A DNA stretch of 64,000 nt from Oscillatoria nigro-viridis PCC 7112. GTDB taxonomy: Bacteria > Cyanobacteriota > Cyanobacteriia > Cyanobacteriales > Microcoleaceae. Position numbers and translations under genes: made by a program. The stretch is taken from the NCBI RefSeq assembly GCF_000317475.1, contig NC_019729.1, positions 2,556,501-2,620,500 on the forward strand, in the 5' to 3' direction. The notes beneath the pieces are model-generated. The model was not told the origin of the DNA, did no database searches, and was given only the letters and a program-made list of their open reading frames with translations. Within the stretch, counting starts at the first letter, position 1. The number at the start of each line of letters is the position of its first letter. Below, piece after piece: positions 54,187-63,082 of the stretch.

Positions 54187-54786
54187 TTAGGTGTAACCAA
54201 TTACAGCCGAAAGCACTTTGCCAGCTTCGTCCACGGTGCTGCCAAAACAGATAATGCCGTCCTCGTGACCGGCCATCGCCAGAATTTGGCGCTCTGCCAA
54301 GTTCTCTTCCTCAAAAAGTCTAAACATTTCTAAGGCCATCTGGGGAGTGCCGTAAGGTATTTCTTTTCTAGTAGTAGGAATCTTAAACAGCAGTTGCCGC
54401 CATAGATTAGGATTATGGACGTGAATTATCCCGCCCACATCCTGTCTTTGAAGGTACAGGGCCCCGTGAGTCAGGGACTCCGACGAAGCTTGTACGGGGC
54501 CCCGGCAGCCGAGGTAATTTTTTTCTAAGTTAAATTCGGTAACAGTACAGTAGAGTTCAGGCCCCAGAGTTCTTAAGTGTGCAGTCTGGGTTCCCGAAAT
54601 CACGAATTGGCAAGAATTGCCTAGTCTGACGCTGACGTTGCCAAACCCTATGCCATTTTCGTAGACGCCAATTAATCCCCAAGCGTGGAGCCGATCGCGC
54701 CAGTCCATCAAATCTGCTATGTTCCCGGCAGCTACAGGGCCTGCCTCTTCCCAATCACAGCGGTACTTAACGACTCCTTCATCCAT
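54187..54786 (-). CDS. Class II aldolase/adducin family protein
   Basis: The 199-residue protein has the class II aldolase fold: GNVSVRLGNSCQFVISGTQT, ESLTHGALYLQRQDVGGIIHVHNPNLW (His-x-His zinc ligands) and AMAGHEDGIICFGSTVDEAG. The family includes fuculose-phosphate aldolase and MtnB; substrate is not obvious here. ATG 54786 is preferred to 54822. Monocistronic. Confidence 0.82.
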   Translation of the reverse strand: MDEGVVKYRCDWEEAGPVAAGNIADLMDWRDRLHAWGLIGVYENGIGFGNVSVRLGNSCQFVISGTQTAHLRTLGPELYCTVTEFNLEKNYLGCRGPVQASSESLTHGALYLQRQDVGGIIHVHNPNLWRQLLFKIPTTRKEIPYGTPQMALEMFRLFEEENLAERQILAMAGHEDGIICFGSTVDEAGKVLSAVIGYT

Positions 54787-54912
54787 TGTTTTTTCCGAGC
54801 TGACACGGCAGACATGGCCCAAGCTGAGACTTAATCGAAGTTGTCAAGAAGTTCTCAAACAGATTTTTTTGCCTGCTGCCTTATGTCTCGGTGCATAAGT
54901 GCCTTAACTAAT

Positions 54913-54996
54913 CTACATTCCAGTGTCGCCGTAATTAGCGACCGACATTAGCAAAAAGTAAGCTAGGAAAGTTGAACCAATTATTCCCAAAATCAT
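54913..54996 (-). CDS. 27-residue membrane peptide, unannotated
   Basis: ATG 54996 starts MILGIIGSTFLAYFLLMSVA followed by NYGDTGM and a stop. AGAGG lies 7 nt upstream, a proper ribosome binding site. The peptide has a single hydrophobic helix and a polar C-terminal end, like the small subunits of photosynthetic complexes. I do not match it to PetN, PetL, PetM, PetG, PsbM, PsbX, PsaM or Ycf12. It is probably a real small membrane protein. Confidence 0.55.
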   Translation of the reverse strand: MILGIIGSTFLAYFLLMSVANYGDTGM

Positions 54997-54999
54997 GAT

Positions 55000-55636
55000 T
55001 TAGCCTCTAGGTGATTACAAAATTTCAATATGAAAATGTACGATTTCAGTCGGGGAGTTTGATTCCAGGCTTTTGCCCGATCGAGTTTCTGATGTGAAAC
55101 TACATAACTTCCTTGAATCGCTTATTGCTTTATATTACCGCATTTCTACTGATTTGAGTTAGACCTTAAGAAACATTTAAGGATAAACTACCCCCTGATT
55201 CAGTAAATTCTATAAAAAGCAACCGTACATTTACTTATTTTTTAGATTATACATATATTTAAGCAAAAAGCAAGCGGAACAAAAAAAATATTTTTTAGCC
55301 AGTCTGGGACGAACTGGCGGAATCTTCGGGTGATCTACGTTAGTCAACACCTCTGAGCGAGCAATTTATAGCTCCGGGGCATCCTACAAGCTAAGAAACC
55401 GGGTTGAGCGTTATCATGTCGGGTAAAATCACCGCAACGCCAGCTCGCGTCGGCGGGTTCACCAAAATCTGTAATAGTAGTATAAGTTATAGATCCCGTA
55501 AACCCGTGCCCACCGAGAGGGGGATAGTCGATCGACCGAACCTGATATAAGTCCTATTAAGAAACAAACAAGCCGATCGAGCTGTCAGGACCCGATCGGC
55601 TAAATTTTGCTGTGAAGCGCGATCGCCCCCAGCCGT
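55000..55636. other. Intergenic region with short repeats
   Basis: It holds a half copy of the GAAACCGGGTT repeat (55393-55405) and AT-rich sequence. No gene was seen. The minus-strand terminator of the next gene is at 55562-55601. Confidence 0.4.
55562..55601 (-). terminator. Terminator of the Wzz-like gene
   Basis: AGCCGATCG (55571-55579) pairs with CGATCGGCT (55593-55601); on the minus strand a TTGTTTGTTTC tail follows. It lies 36 nt after the stop. Confidence 0.65.
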
Positions 55637-56632
55637 TTAAATGTGGAAGTGATACAAGATGCTGCCGTCGTCTTTAATTTCGCAATTGGCATTAAAAACT
55701 TCAGCTTGTTGGTTCAAAAAACGCTGAGCCACATCCGGCGACAGCCGCGTTTCCATCGCAAACCGCACCAGAGTTATTTCGCCGCGGCCTTCTTTGATCA
55801 GTCGGTACAAAGCACTTTGGAGCCTTTCGCTCTCTTCTCGCTGAAAAGCTGCTTTGTACCTCCAATCCGCCACCGAAGGAATCAAACCGCGGCTGACCAA
55901 AATCGCCAACAGCAAGCCAATTCCCAAAATCAGAGGCACTGTCGGATCGCTCGTGGGCGTCGCCACAATTTGGGGCACTGTAGCGGCGGCCAAACTGCTA
56001 ACCATTTCTTTTTCCGACGCTTGCGTATCCGCCATTGCAAGCTGAGTTTTGTTGTAAAAGTCTTGCTGAAGCTTCATTTGCTGCAACAGGCGAGCGCGTT
56101 CTCTTTCGTATTGGTCGAGTTTTTGCTGAGCTTGTTTCAGGTCTTGAGTGACTTGTGCCAAGCGTTGGTTGAGCGACTGATTGACTGATTGCCACCGATA
56201 TCTGTTAATCAGGCGGCTTTTTTCAACCATGCCCTTCATCAACATATCCACCGTTTGGATTGCTTGCTCCCGATCGAGCGAGCGATACCCAACCACAATT
56301 TCTAGGGGTTGTTCCGGCTTAGAAATCTTGACACTAGCATTTTGTCGAACTTGCTGGGGCGACTGCTTAACTGCATCTGCCACTGCTTTGACAACATTGT
56401 CTGCTAGGAGAACCTCCGGGGTAAGTTGCTCTCCCTGCTTGAGAATTGTCGTACCCGTGGTCGAAAATTTGACTGGCGGATTATTAGAAGTGAGAGTGCC
56501 TTGAGCCATGAATCCGGGGGGCGGGGCGAGGCGGTAGGCCAGGGCGCCTGAAATACCCATAATTACAGCAAAACTGCCTAAGGCAATCCATCTGTATTGA
56601 TGTGCTGAAGATCTAAAACGTAAATTTCCCAT
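55637..56632 (-). CDS. Wzz-like membrane protein with coiled coil
   Basis: From ATG 56632 it has 331 residues: an N-terminal membrane helix (WIALGSFAVIMGISGALAYR), a periplasmic-like segment with VVGYRSLDREQAIQTVDMLM, a coiled coil (RLAQVTQDLKQAQQKLDQYE), a second membrane helix (TVPLILGIGLLLAILVSRGL) and a cytoplasmic C-terminal domain ending ETRLSPDVAQRFLNQQAEVF. This is the topology of Wzz/chain-length regulators of polysaccharide export. No export genes are adjacent. Alternative start at 56683. Confidence 0.65.
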   Translation of the reverse strand: MGNLRFRSSAHQYRWIALGSFAVIMGISGALAYRLAPPPGFMAQGTLTSNNPPVKFSTTGTTILKQGEQLTPEVLLADNVVKAVADAVKQSPQQVRQNASVKISKPEQPLEIVVGYRSLDREQAIQTVDMLMKGMVEKSRLINRYRWQSVNQSLNQRLAQVTQDLKQAQQKLDQYERERARLLQQMKLQQDFYNKTQLAMADTQASEKEMVSSLAAATVPQIVATPTSDPTVPLILGIGLLLAILVSRGLIPSVADWRYKAAFQREESERLQSALYRLIKEGRGEITLVRFAMETRLSPDVAQRFLNQQAEVFNANCEIKDDGSILYHFHI

Positions 56633-57194
56633 TTTGATAGTCAAGTCATAACATTCGCTTGCCGCAGCTACTGCCAAACCCAAGAGCGATCGTTTCTTTC
56701 TGGTCAGTCAAATTGACTCCTGAAAATTTTCTCAGTTTGTACCTAAAAGCTATTAGCTTTTGAGAGCTGTCAATATTCATGAACCCAAAAAACCGATCGC
56801 GCTTTTATTTGATCCGAGCTATAACTTCAGTTTCTGTCCTTAATAATTAATCTGTAACAAGGCTTCTGGAAGTCTACTGGCACTTCTACTAGCACTCAGG
56901 CTTGCGATCGCCTCGCCTCCCCGTGTTTGTTGACATTCAAAACAGTCTCCTTTTCACCCTTGGCAATTCTCCAATTATCTTACGTCTTGGCGTTTTGCGG
57001 ACGCCGTTGAAGAATAAAAAAAACCTTAAATACTCTGCCTAAAAACTTAACAAGCAAAAATTATACCATGCAGTTAAGAGTTTGCTGCAAATTAAAAAAA
57101 ATTGTGGATCGGGGGGGGAGACCAGATCCACATATTTACATAACAATTACGGTTCGATCGGTTGGTGGTTCGATCGAGCGTCAGAAGCGAATGT
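56633..57194. other. Intergenic region with no supported gene
   Basis: It contains the upstream region of the Wzz-like gene and the 3' flank of the MBL gene. A G10 run lies at 57110 region. No ORF or RNA recognised. Confidence 0.4.
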
Positions 57195-58106
57195 TCAGAA
57201 GCCGATCGGCAAAATAAGACCCTCGCGGGCCATGACAGCCTTGGGAAAAGCGATTTGCACATCTTCGGCGATGCGATCGAGAAAATCGTCAGTGTGAGCC
57301 GGATCGTGGTGAAAAATCACCACTCGTTTCACCCGCGCCTCCTTAGCCATTCTCACCGCCTCCTGCCAAGTCGAGTGTCCCCAACCCACCTTCGGAGACT
57401 TGGGGTTGTGATATTCCTCGTCTGTGTACATCGCGTCGTAAATCAGCACATCAGCGTCGAGGGCTAAATTGTAAACATTCTCATCTAGCCGATCGGGAAA
57501 ATGTTCGGTATCCGAACAGTAAACAACAGATCGTCCCTGCCAACTCACCCGATATCCCATAGCAGTATTGGGGTGATTCAGAGAACCCGTCCTAATCTCA
57601 ATATCGTCCAGCATCATCGTCTGGTTGTGATTGAGTTCGTAAAAATTCAAATCTGCCTGCAAACCCATCAGCGGCACCGGCGAATTCGAGTGGAGCACCC
57701 GTTCGACGAAGTGCCTTTTCATGCAATCTCCATCCGGCGGAGTCGCCCCGTAAATATCAAAGCTATTGCCGCGGATGAAAGCTGGGGCGAACAGCGGGAA
57801 ACCTTGAATGTGATCCCAGTGATAGTGAGTAAAAAACATATAAGCTTGCACGGGCATTTCTTGCACCAACTGGTCTCCCAGCATCCGCAAGCCTGTTCCG
57901 CCGTCAAAAATCAAGCGTTTGCCAGCGACTCGCATTTCCAAACAAGAAGTATTGCCGCCGTAGCGAACAGTTTCCTGTCCGGGTGTCGGAACACTGCCCC
58001 GGACGCCCCAGAACTGTACTACAAAATCATCTATACCTTTTATTGATTCGGAGGGTTGAGGGCAATCAAGGGGAGTTGCCGCTACAGAGGACAAGCTGAT
58101 TTCCAT
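57195..58106 (-). CDS. MBL-fold metallo-hydrolase
   Basis: The 303-residue protein has the metal-binding motif FTHYHWDHIQGFP, a leading FWGVRGSVPTPG, a further His in SLNHPNTAMGY, Asp in YCSDTEHF and His in IFHHDP. This set resembles PhnP/tRNase Z-type phosphodiesterases of the beta-CASP-free MBL class. Substrate is unknown. Its ATG lies 1 nt after the stop of aroC, so the genes are in one operon, with aroC first. Confidence 0.88.
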   Translation of the reverse strand: MEISLSSVAATPLDCPQPSESIKGIDDFVVQFWGVRGSVPTPGQETVRYGGNTSCLEMRVAGKRLIFDGGTGLRMLGDQLVQEMPVQAYMFFTHYHWDHIQGFPLFAPAFIRGNSFDIYGATPPDGDCMKRHFVERVLHSNSPVPLMGLQADLNFYELNHNQTMMLDDIEIRTGSLNHPNTAMGYRVSWQGRSVVYCSDTEHFPDRLDENVYNLALDADVLIYDAMYTDEEYHNPKSPKVGWGHSTWQEAVRMAKEARVKRVVIFHHDPAHTDDFLDRIAEDVQIAFPKAVMAREGLILPIGF

Positions 58107-58107
58107 T

Positions 58108-59208
58108 TTAAAATTCAGGCTTTAAGGTTCCACATTGTCCGTGATGGCGCAGCAGATGATCGCACAACACTAAAGCTACCATCGCTTCCACCATTGGCAC
58201 AGCTCTTGGCAACACGCAAGGGTCGTGCCGTCCCTTGGCAGCCAGCAGCGTTTCTTCGCCTTCTCGGGTAACGGTGCGCTGCTGCTGGCGAATTGTCGCA
58301 GTCGGCTTGAAGGCCGCCCGCAAAATGATATTTTCGCCGTTAGCAATCCCACCCTGAATTCCGCCAGAGCGATTCGTCACTGTACGAATTACACCCTTAT
58401 CATCAGTATAGTATTCATCATTATGTTCGCTGCCCTTGAGCAGAGTCCCGGCAAAGCCCGAACCAATTTCAAAGCCTTTGCTGGCGGGCAAGGACATGAT
58501 GGCTTTGGCCAAGTCGGCTTCGAGTTTGTCGAATACGGGCATTCCCAGCCCTTTGGGTACGTTGCGGGCGACGCATTCGACTACACCGCCGATCGAATCT
58601 CCGCTGTCGCGAACTTTTTCGATCAGTTCAATCATTCTTTCGGCGCATTCGGCATCTGGACAGCGGACGATGTTGCTTTCTATTTGTTCTAAGGTAACAG
58701 TGTCGGGGTCGGCGACACATTCTAAGTCTTTGATGCGTTTGACGTAGCCGACTATTTCGACTCCTGCTGCTTGAGAGAGAATTTTTTTAGCGATCGCCCC
58801 TGCTGCTACTCTACCTATTGTCTCCCTCGCCGAACTGCGACCTCCGCCTTGCCAGTTACGAATTCCGTACTTGGCATCGTAGGTAGCGTCAGCGTGAGAA
58901 GGGCGGTAAGTTGTCGCCATTTCGCCGTAATCTTGGGGGCGAGTGTCTTGATTGCGGACTAAAATTGCGATCGGCGTTCCCAAAGTTTTGCCTTCAAACA
59001 CTCCCGACAGAATTTCGCAGGTATCTGCTTCTTTGCGGGGCGTGGTAATTTTGCTTTGGCCGGGGCGGCGGCGATCGAGTTCGGCTTGAATTTCCGATGC
59101 GTCGATCGACACTAGGGGCGGGCAACCGTCAATTACTACTCCCACACCGCCGCCGTGAGATTCCCCAAATGTCGATATCCGAAATAGATGCCCAAAGGTA
59201 TTGCCCAT
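58108..59208 (-). CDS. aroC: Chorismate synthase
   Basis: Chorismate synthase makes chorismate from EPSP with reduced FMN, the last step of the shikimate pathway. The 366-residue protein begins [20 protein letters not shown] and has [34 protein letters not shown] and the [15 protein letters not shown] [11 protein letters not shown]. All FMN/substrate motifs are present. It is followed after 1 nt by the MBL hydrolase. Confidence 0.97.
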   Translation of the reverse strand: MGNTFGHLFRISTFGESHGGGVGVVIDGCPPLVSIDASEIQAELDRRRPGQSKITTPRKEADTCEILSGVFEGKTLGTPIAILVRNQDTRPQDYGEMATTYRPSHADATYDAKYGIRNWQGGGRSSARETIGRVAAGAIAKKILSQAAGVEIVGYVKRIKDLECVADPDTVTLEQIESNIVRCPDAECAERMIELIEKVRDSGDSIGGVVECVARNVPKGLGMPVFDKLEADLAKAIMSLPASKGFEIGSGFAGTLLKGSEHNDEYYTDDKGVIRTVTNRSGGIQGGIANGENIILRAAFKPTATIRQQQRTVTREGEETLLAAKGRHDPCVLPRAVPMVEAMVALVLCDHLLRHHGQCGTLKPEF

Positions 59209-59452
59209 TCTGCTTTTCCCTGAAACTTGATAATTTTTAGCTTAAATGGAATAGAGATTTACTGTATTTCTGAAAAATATACCATTGACCAGAAGGCGAC
59301 AGGCGATCGCCCCACAGCATCACTCCCTTCCCGCCCTTAGAAGAATATCTACCAGGGAGAGAGGGAGAGACAGAGAATAGGAGATATCTGGAAACACACT
59401 TAAATTCATCCGTGTATCCGTGTCCGAATCCGTGTTGTGGCTTCCTTCTTCT

Positions 59453-59584
59453 TTAGTCTTCGTGTTCTTCAAAAGGATCTCTCAATTCCTTAGAAGGGGG
59501 ACCGAAAGCGGTGTAGATCGAGAATCCGGTGATTGCCACCAGGCACACGCCCAGTGAAATGCCTAGAACTGCTGCAGGTTCCAT
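59453..59584 (-). CDS. psbN: PsbN
   Basis: This 43-residue minus-strand gene begins [20 protein letters not shown], then [20 protein letters not shown] and a stop. It is standard PsbN, needed for photosystem II assembly rather than a subunit. It faces psbH on the opposite strand, the conserved cyanobacterial arrangement. A single membrane helix is present. Confidence 0.95.
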   Translation of the reverse strand: MEPAAVLGISLGVCLVAITGFSIYTAFGPPSKELRDPFEEHED

Positions 59585-59797
59585 ATTTTTGATCGATTAT
59601 GAGTGCACCACTCTATAATATTACAAAAAATAACAATCCGTCTGAGAAGTCTAGTGATTTTAGGCGCTGTACGGTATGGCAGTCAACCCCCACTCCCCGT
59701 TTTCCGAGTCCCCCTGCTGCATTTCTGAGAAATTGCGATCGCAATTAGCGGTAGAAATATGTCAAACTTTTCTGTAGAGATTCATTGCAGGTGACTT

Positions 59798-60001
59798 ATG
59801 GCACAACGGACTTGGTTAGGAGATATACTCAAACCCCTTAACTCGGAATACGGCAAGGTAGCCCCCGGCTGGGGAACCACGCTGTTGATGAGCGTGTTCA
59901 TTGGACTGTTTTTCGTGTTCTTGTTGATTATTTTGCAAATCTACAACTCTTCTCTGATTCTGGAGAGTGTGGATATGGATTGGTCGAGTCTCGGCCGCTA
60001 A
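59798..60001 (+). CDS. psbH: Photosystem II PsbH
   Basis: The 67-residue protein starts [20 protein letters not shown] and has one membrane helix ([20 protein letters not shown]). PsbH stabilises PSII and QA/QB electron transfer. AGGTG precedes ATG. Divergent to psbN, with about 210 bp between them. Confidence 0.97.
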   Translation: MAQRTWLGDILKPLNSEYGKVAPGWGTTLLMSVFIGLFFVFLLIILQIYNSSLILESVDMDWSSLGR

Positions 60002-60152
60002 AAAATGATCGCAAAACAGTAAGGCTAAAAGTAAAAGCTGAGGGTTGAGGAGAAAGGGTAAAAGCTAAGTTTTCCCGTTTTTCCTTACCCTTTACGATTA
60101 CTTTTGCCATAAATAAACAAGAAGTAACTAAACAAATTGCAGGAGAAAAACC

Positions 60153-60413
60153 ATGAATATTTTTGGCATTGGTTTGCCGGAAATGGCAGTTATTTTTACG
60201 ATCGCCCTATTGGTATTTGGCCCGAAAAAATTACCTGAAATCGGTCGGAGTATGGGGAAAGCAATTCGGGGCTTTCAAGACGCTTCGCGGGATTTTGAAT
60301 CGGAGTTCACGCGGGAAGCCAAGCAGTTAGAAGAAGCAGTAGCAACTAGCAGCAAACCGGAAACTGAAAAACTCGCGGCGGCTACTCCCAAGGAAGATAG
60401 CACAGGCAGTTAA
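60153..60413 (+). CDS. tatA: Sec-independent translocase TatA/E
   Basis: The 86 residues have the TatA topology: an N-terminal helix (GIGLPEMAVIFTIALLVFGP), the FGPKKLPEIGRSMGKAIRGF hinge-amphipathic helix and an acidic tail. It forms the pore of the twin-arginine path for folded redox proteins. AGGAGA lies 8 nt upstream. The pth gene follows immediately. Confidence 0.93.
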   Translation: MNIFGIGLPEMAVIFTIALLVFGPKKLPEIGRSMGKAIRGFQDASRDFESEFTREAKQLEEAVATSSKPETEKLAAATPKEDSTGS

Positions 60414-61076
60414 ATGAACAACACTCAGAAGTCGGAAACACCAGCGGAGTTAGTGATTCCCCAGCTAATAGTTGGGTTGGGAAATCCCGAACCTAAATAC
60501 GATCGCACCCGACACAATATAGGCTTTAATGCTGTAGATGCCTTGGCTAAATCTTGGCAAATTTCCCTGTCGGAAAATCGCAAATTTCAAGGCATATTTG
60601 GCGAGGGAAACCGGCCGCGGGGACAGAAAATCCGCTTGCTGAAACCGCTTACTTACATGAATCTGTCGGGTCAAGCGATTCGGGCGGCGACGGATTGGTA
60701 CAAAATACCTGCGGAGTCGGTGTTAATAGTATACGATGATATGGATTTGCCGATCGGGAAATTGAGAATGCGGCTTGCCGGTTCTGCCGGCGGACACAAC
60801 GGCATGAAATCGACAATTTCTCATTTGGGCACAGACAAATTTCCCCGCTTGCGGATTGGCATCGGCAAACCTCAAAACGATGCTGCTAAAAATGAGAAAG
60901 ATACAATTTCCTTCGTGTTAGGAAAGTTTTCCTCAGAGGAAAGTCAGTTAGTAGAGAAAGTGCTTAAACTGGTTGTAGAAGCTGTGGAACTAAGTCTGCA
61001 CCAGGGAGTAGAAAAAGCCATGAGCCTTTACAATAGTCGCACAATTGCAGAAACAAACGCGGAAACAAAAAGGTGA
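60414..61076 (+). CDS. pth: Peptidyl-tRNA hydrolase
   Basis: Pth frees tRNA from stalled peptidyl-tRNA. The 220-residue protein has VGLGNPEPKYDRTRHNIGFN (catalytic His), LLKPLTYMNLSGQA and DDMDLPIGKLRMR, AGGHNGMKSTISHLGT. The start ATG directly follows the tatA stop, and its own TGA is overlapped by the GTG of the next gene, which indicates translational coupling of all three. Confidence 0.95.
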   Translation: MNNTQKSETPAELVIPQLIVGLGNPEPKYDRTRHNIGFNAVDALAKSWQISLSENRKFQGIFGEGNRPRGQKIRLLKPLTYMNLSGQAIRAATDWYKIPAESVLIVYDDMDLPIGKLRMRLAGSAGGHNGMKSTISHLGTDKFPRLRIGIGKPQNDAAKNEKDTISFVLGKFSSEESQLVEKVLKLVVEAVELSLHQGVEKAMSLYNSRTIAETNAETKR

Positions 61077-61339
61077 GTTCGAGACGTTTGCCTGAAACAA
61101 CTGCATATGTCCGGGTTACTGGCCAATCTTGGCAAAAAGGCACGATAGAGGGTGAAGTCACTGCCGGCAGTTTTGAGTGGCAGTTTCAGTGGCGTTTCAC
61201 CGCAGAAAAAACACTGATACTTGAGCCTTCTCAGGGTAGGGCATTGATTCAGGAACCGCTGCACCGTTTCCTGGAAAAATGGGATTATCAATTAGAACCA
61301 GGTGGCGATTATTCGTTTACGGTTCGGGCTCAGTTTTAA
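61073..61339 (+). CDS. DUF3146 family protein
   Basis: The 88-residue protein starts with GTG 61073 inside the pth stop (GTGA overlap). It has RLPETTAYVRVTGQSWQKGT, EVTAGSFEWQFQWRF and LEPSQGRALIQEPLHRFLEK, a pattern of the cyanobacterial DUF3146 family. Function is unknown. Operon with tatA and pth. Confidence 0.72.
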   Translation: MSSRRLPETTAYVRVTGQSWQKGTIEGEVTAGSFEWQFQWRFTAEKTLILEPSQGRALIQEPLHRFLEKWDYQLEPGGDYSFTVRAQF

Positions 61340-61383
61340 AATCTTGGGAATGGGAAATGCGGAAAAGGGAATCGGGAATGCAA

Positions 61384-61529
61384 ACTTTCTCTCGTAAGAT
61401 ATCCCGATTCCACTAATTCTTTAATTAATCAGGGGGAATCGCTGTAATGGGAAATTGGGAAAAGGTAATGGGGGAGGCCAAGTTTCTCTAGTAGTATCTC
61501 CCGATTCCAGTAATTCTTTAATTAAAGCA
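61384..61529. repeat. Direct repeat of the 3' end of the next minus-strand gene
   Basis: A unit of about 47 bp (GATATCCCGATTCCACTAATT...) at 61384-61431 recurs at 61481-61529 as TATCTCCCGATTCCAGTAATT. The second copy encodes part of the C-terminus of the SLH-like gene. Confidence 0.6.
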
Positions 61530-61768
61530 GGTGGCGTCGCTTCTCGGTAAGCCCCGCAATAATACATTGTCAAAACAGCTTTGTAAGCCCAGTGATCGGA
61601 AGGTACATCCGTAAAAGGATTGGGCAGGGTTTCGGCTTGACTCTGCACGCAAGCATTGAGAATTTGTTCTCGCGCTGGCTGCAATTGTGGAGTATTTTCT
61701 GCTTTTGCAGGAGCTGAAATACCTGTATAAATTAACAGGGTAGCAGTGGCAAAGATGGTGAGTTTCAT
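61421..61768 (-). CDS. Secreted SLH-like short protein
   Basis: The 115-residue protein has a signal peptide (MKLTIFATATLLIYTGISAP, cleaved near AKAE) and one SLH-like segment NPFTDVPSDHWAYKAVLTMY. SLH domains bind cell-wall polymers; a single one rarely suffices. The last 30 residues come from a duplicated segment with low complexity (PPPLPFPNFPLQRFPLIN), so the original C-terminus may have been shorter. Confidence 0.6.
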   Translation of the reverse strand: MKLTIFATATLLIYTGISAPAKAENTPQLQPAREQILNACVQSQAETLPNPFTDVPSDHWAYKAVLTMYYCGAYREATPPALIKELLESGDTTRETWPPPLPFPNFPLQRFPLIN

Positions 61769-61849
61769 ACATTTATAAATTTCTGAATAAGTTGATTTGT
61801 AGTGAGGAGTTTAGTCCTAAAAATTTGGAAAAATAAGGACTCTTCGTTC

Positions 61850-62683
61850 CTAGTACAAACCTTTGGAATGTTCGGACATTTTTCGCATTCCCACAGCCAA
61901 GACACTCAAAAACAACAGCCCCACCGCCCCAGCTAGCGGATTGCCGTTAACTCCTGTCACCCAATCGGGAACCGATGCCGAATATCGCACTAACTGCCCG
62001 ATGTTAATCATGTAATATCCCCAGACTAAACCTGCATGAAGCCCGATCGACAAACCGAGGCGATTGTGGCGGGATCTTTTTCCCCAAACCAGAATCAAAC
62101 CCAGCAACAACAACCCCGGAAACTGAGGCCAACTCCGCAGCATGGCGGCAACGGGTTTGAGAAAATGAGATAGGGCAAACACCAGGCTATTCGCCCACAG
62201 AGATATTTTATAATTGTAATCCCGCTGCAACTCGTCCAGCAACCAACCCCGGAATACCAACTCCTCGGCAAAACCTACTCCCAGGGCGCTTAACAGCCCT
62301 TCGGCGATGATTCTCGGCAAATTATCAGAATTTTGCCACGCGACTAAGCCGAACAGCCCTTGCACCGCAAATAAGCTGAAAGTGAGCAAAAGCCCGATCG
62401 CCAATCCGATTAAAAGCTCAAAACCGTTTTTTCGCGTATTGATTAAACCGTAACTTTTGAGTAATTGGGTTTGTCCGTAAACCTGTTTTCCCCAGCGCGG
62501 CACGAGGAACAAAAACTCTGCAAACAACAATCCCATTGTCAGAATAGTTGCGAGGTTACTATCTTTAACTAAGAGATAAATTGGTGCGGCTAGCGGCAGC
62601 CAAATTGCTAGCAAGATTAATAGGAAAATTATTACACGTAAAGGAAATGGATAACTGGCTATTATTTGGAGGCGGTTAATCAT
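61850..62683 (-). CDS. CPBP intramembrane metalloprotease
   Basis: The 277-residue membrane protein has about seven helices and the CPBP (Rce1-like) motifs EELVFRGWLLDEL (Glu-Glu-x3-Arg) and NSLVFALSHFL (His). The family cleaves or binds membrane protein tails and acts in prenyl-protein processing or bacteriocin immunity; the target is unknown. ATG 62683 is the start. Confidence 0.88.
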   Translation of the reverse strand: MINRLQIIASYPFPLRVIIFLLILLAIWLPLAAPIYLLVKDSNLATILTMGLLFAEFLFLVPRWGKQVYGQTQLLKSYGLINTRKNGFELLIGLAIGLLLTFSLFAVQGLFGLVAWQNSDNLPRIIAEGLLSALGVGFAEELVFRGWLLDELQRDYNYKISLWANSLVFALSHFLKPVAAMLRSWPQFPGLLLLGLILVWGKRSRHNRLGLSIGLHAGLVWGYYMINIGQLVRYSASVPDWVTGVNGNPLAGAVGLLFLSVLAVGMRKMSEHSKGLY

Positions 62684-62743
62684 TGTTGTAAATGAGTTGA
62701 AATTGGGTAAATCGGCTTATTGGTCTGTCGGACAGTCCGACAG

Positions 62744-62866
62744 GGGTTAAAAACCCCTGTCTCATAGCGAAAGTCCTCTCAAAGAGGACTGAAATTTGTC
62801 ACAATCTAATTTAGGTTGGCAGTCGGTTTTAACCGACTTTTGCTATAAGACGGGGATTTAAATCCC
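62744..62866. repeat. Inverted-repeat intergenic element
   Basis: Arms of about 32 bp (62744-62775 and 62835-62866) match imperfectly, each including GTCTTATAGC/GCTATAAGAC-type cores. The middle holds a hairpin CAGTCCTCTCAAAGAGGACTG-like (62773-62791) and CAGTCGGTTTTAACCGACTTT. Such palindromic units recur in filamentous cyanobacteria. Confidence 0.6.
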
Positions 62867-62902
62867 CGGCTGGCTTGCGGGTGAATGCGAGAACTGTTGG
62901 CT

Positions 62903-62994
62903 GAGTCAGGCTTGAGTAAATCCGAGAGTCAGGCTTGAGTAAATCCGAGAGTCAGGCTTGAGTAAATCCGAGAGTTAGAGTTGGATAAATCCGA
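62903..62994. repeat. Four tandem 23-bp repeats
   Basis: GAGTCAGGCTTGAGTAAATC(CGA) is repeated exactly three times, with a fourth diverged copy (62972-62994). It lies 90 nt upstream of the GTPase start. Confidence 0.9.
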
Positions 62995-63082
62995 GAGAAT
63001 GTACAAAGCAGACGGAAAAAGCTAGAATGGCATCATATCGGTTGAAACTTTAAGTGAAGCAAAGCTATAAGATAAGGTAACA

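Noticed and set aside
62903..62994. CRISPR array
   Set aside because: The 23-bp repeats are directly adjacent with no spacers, and there are no cas genes in the window.
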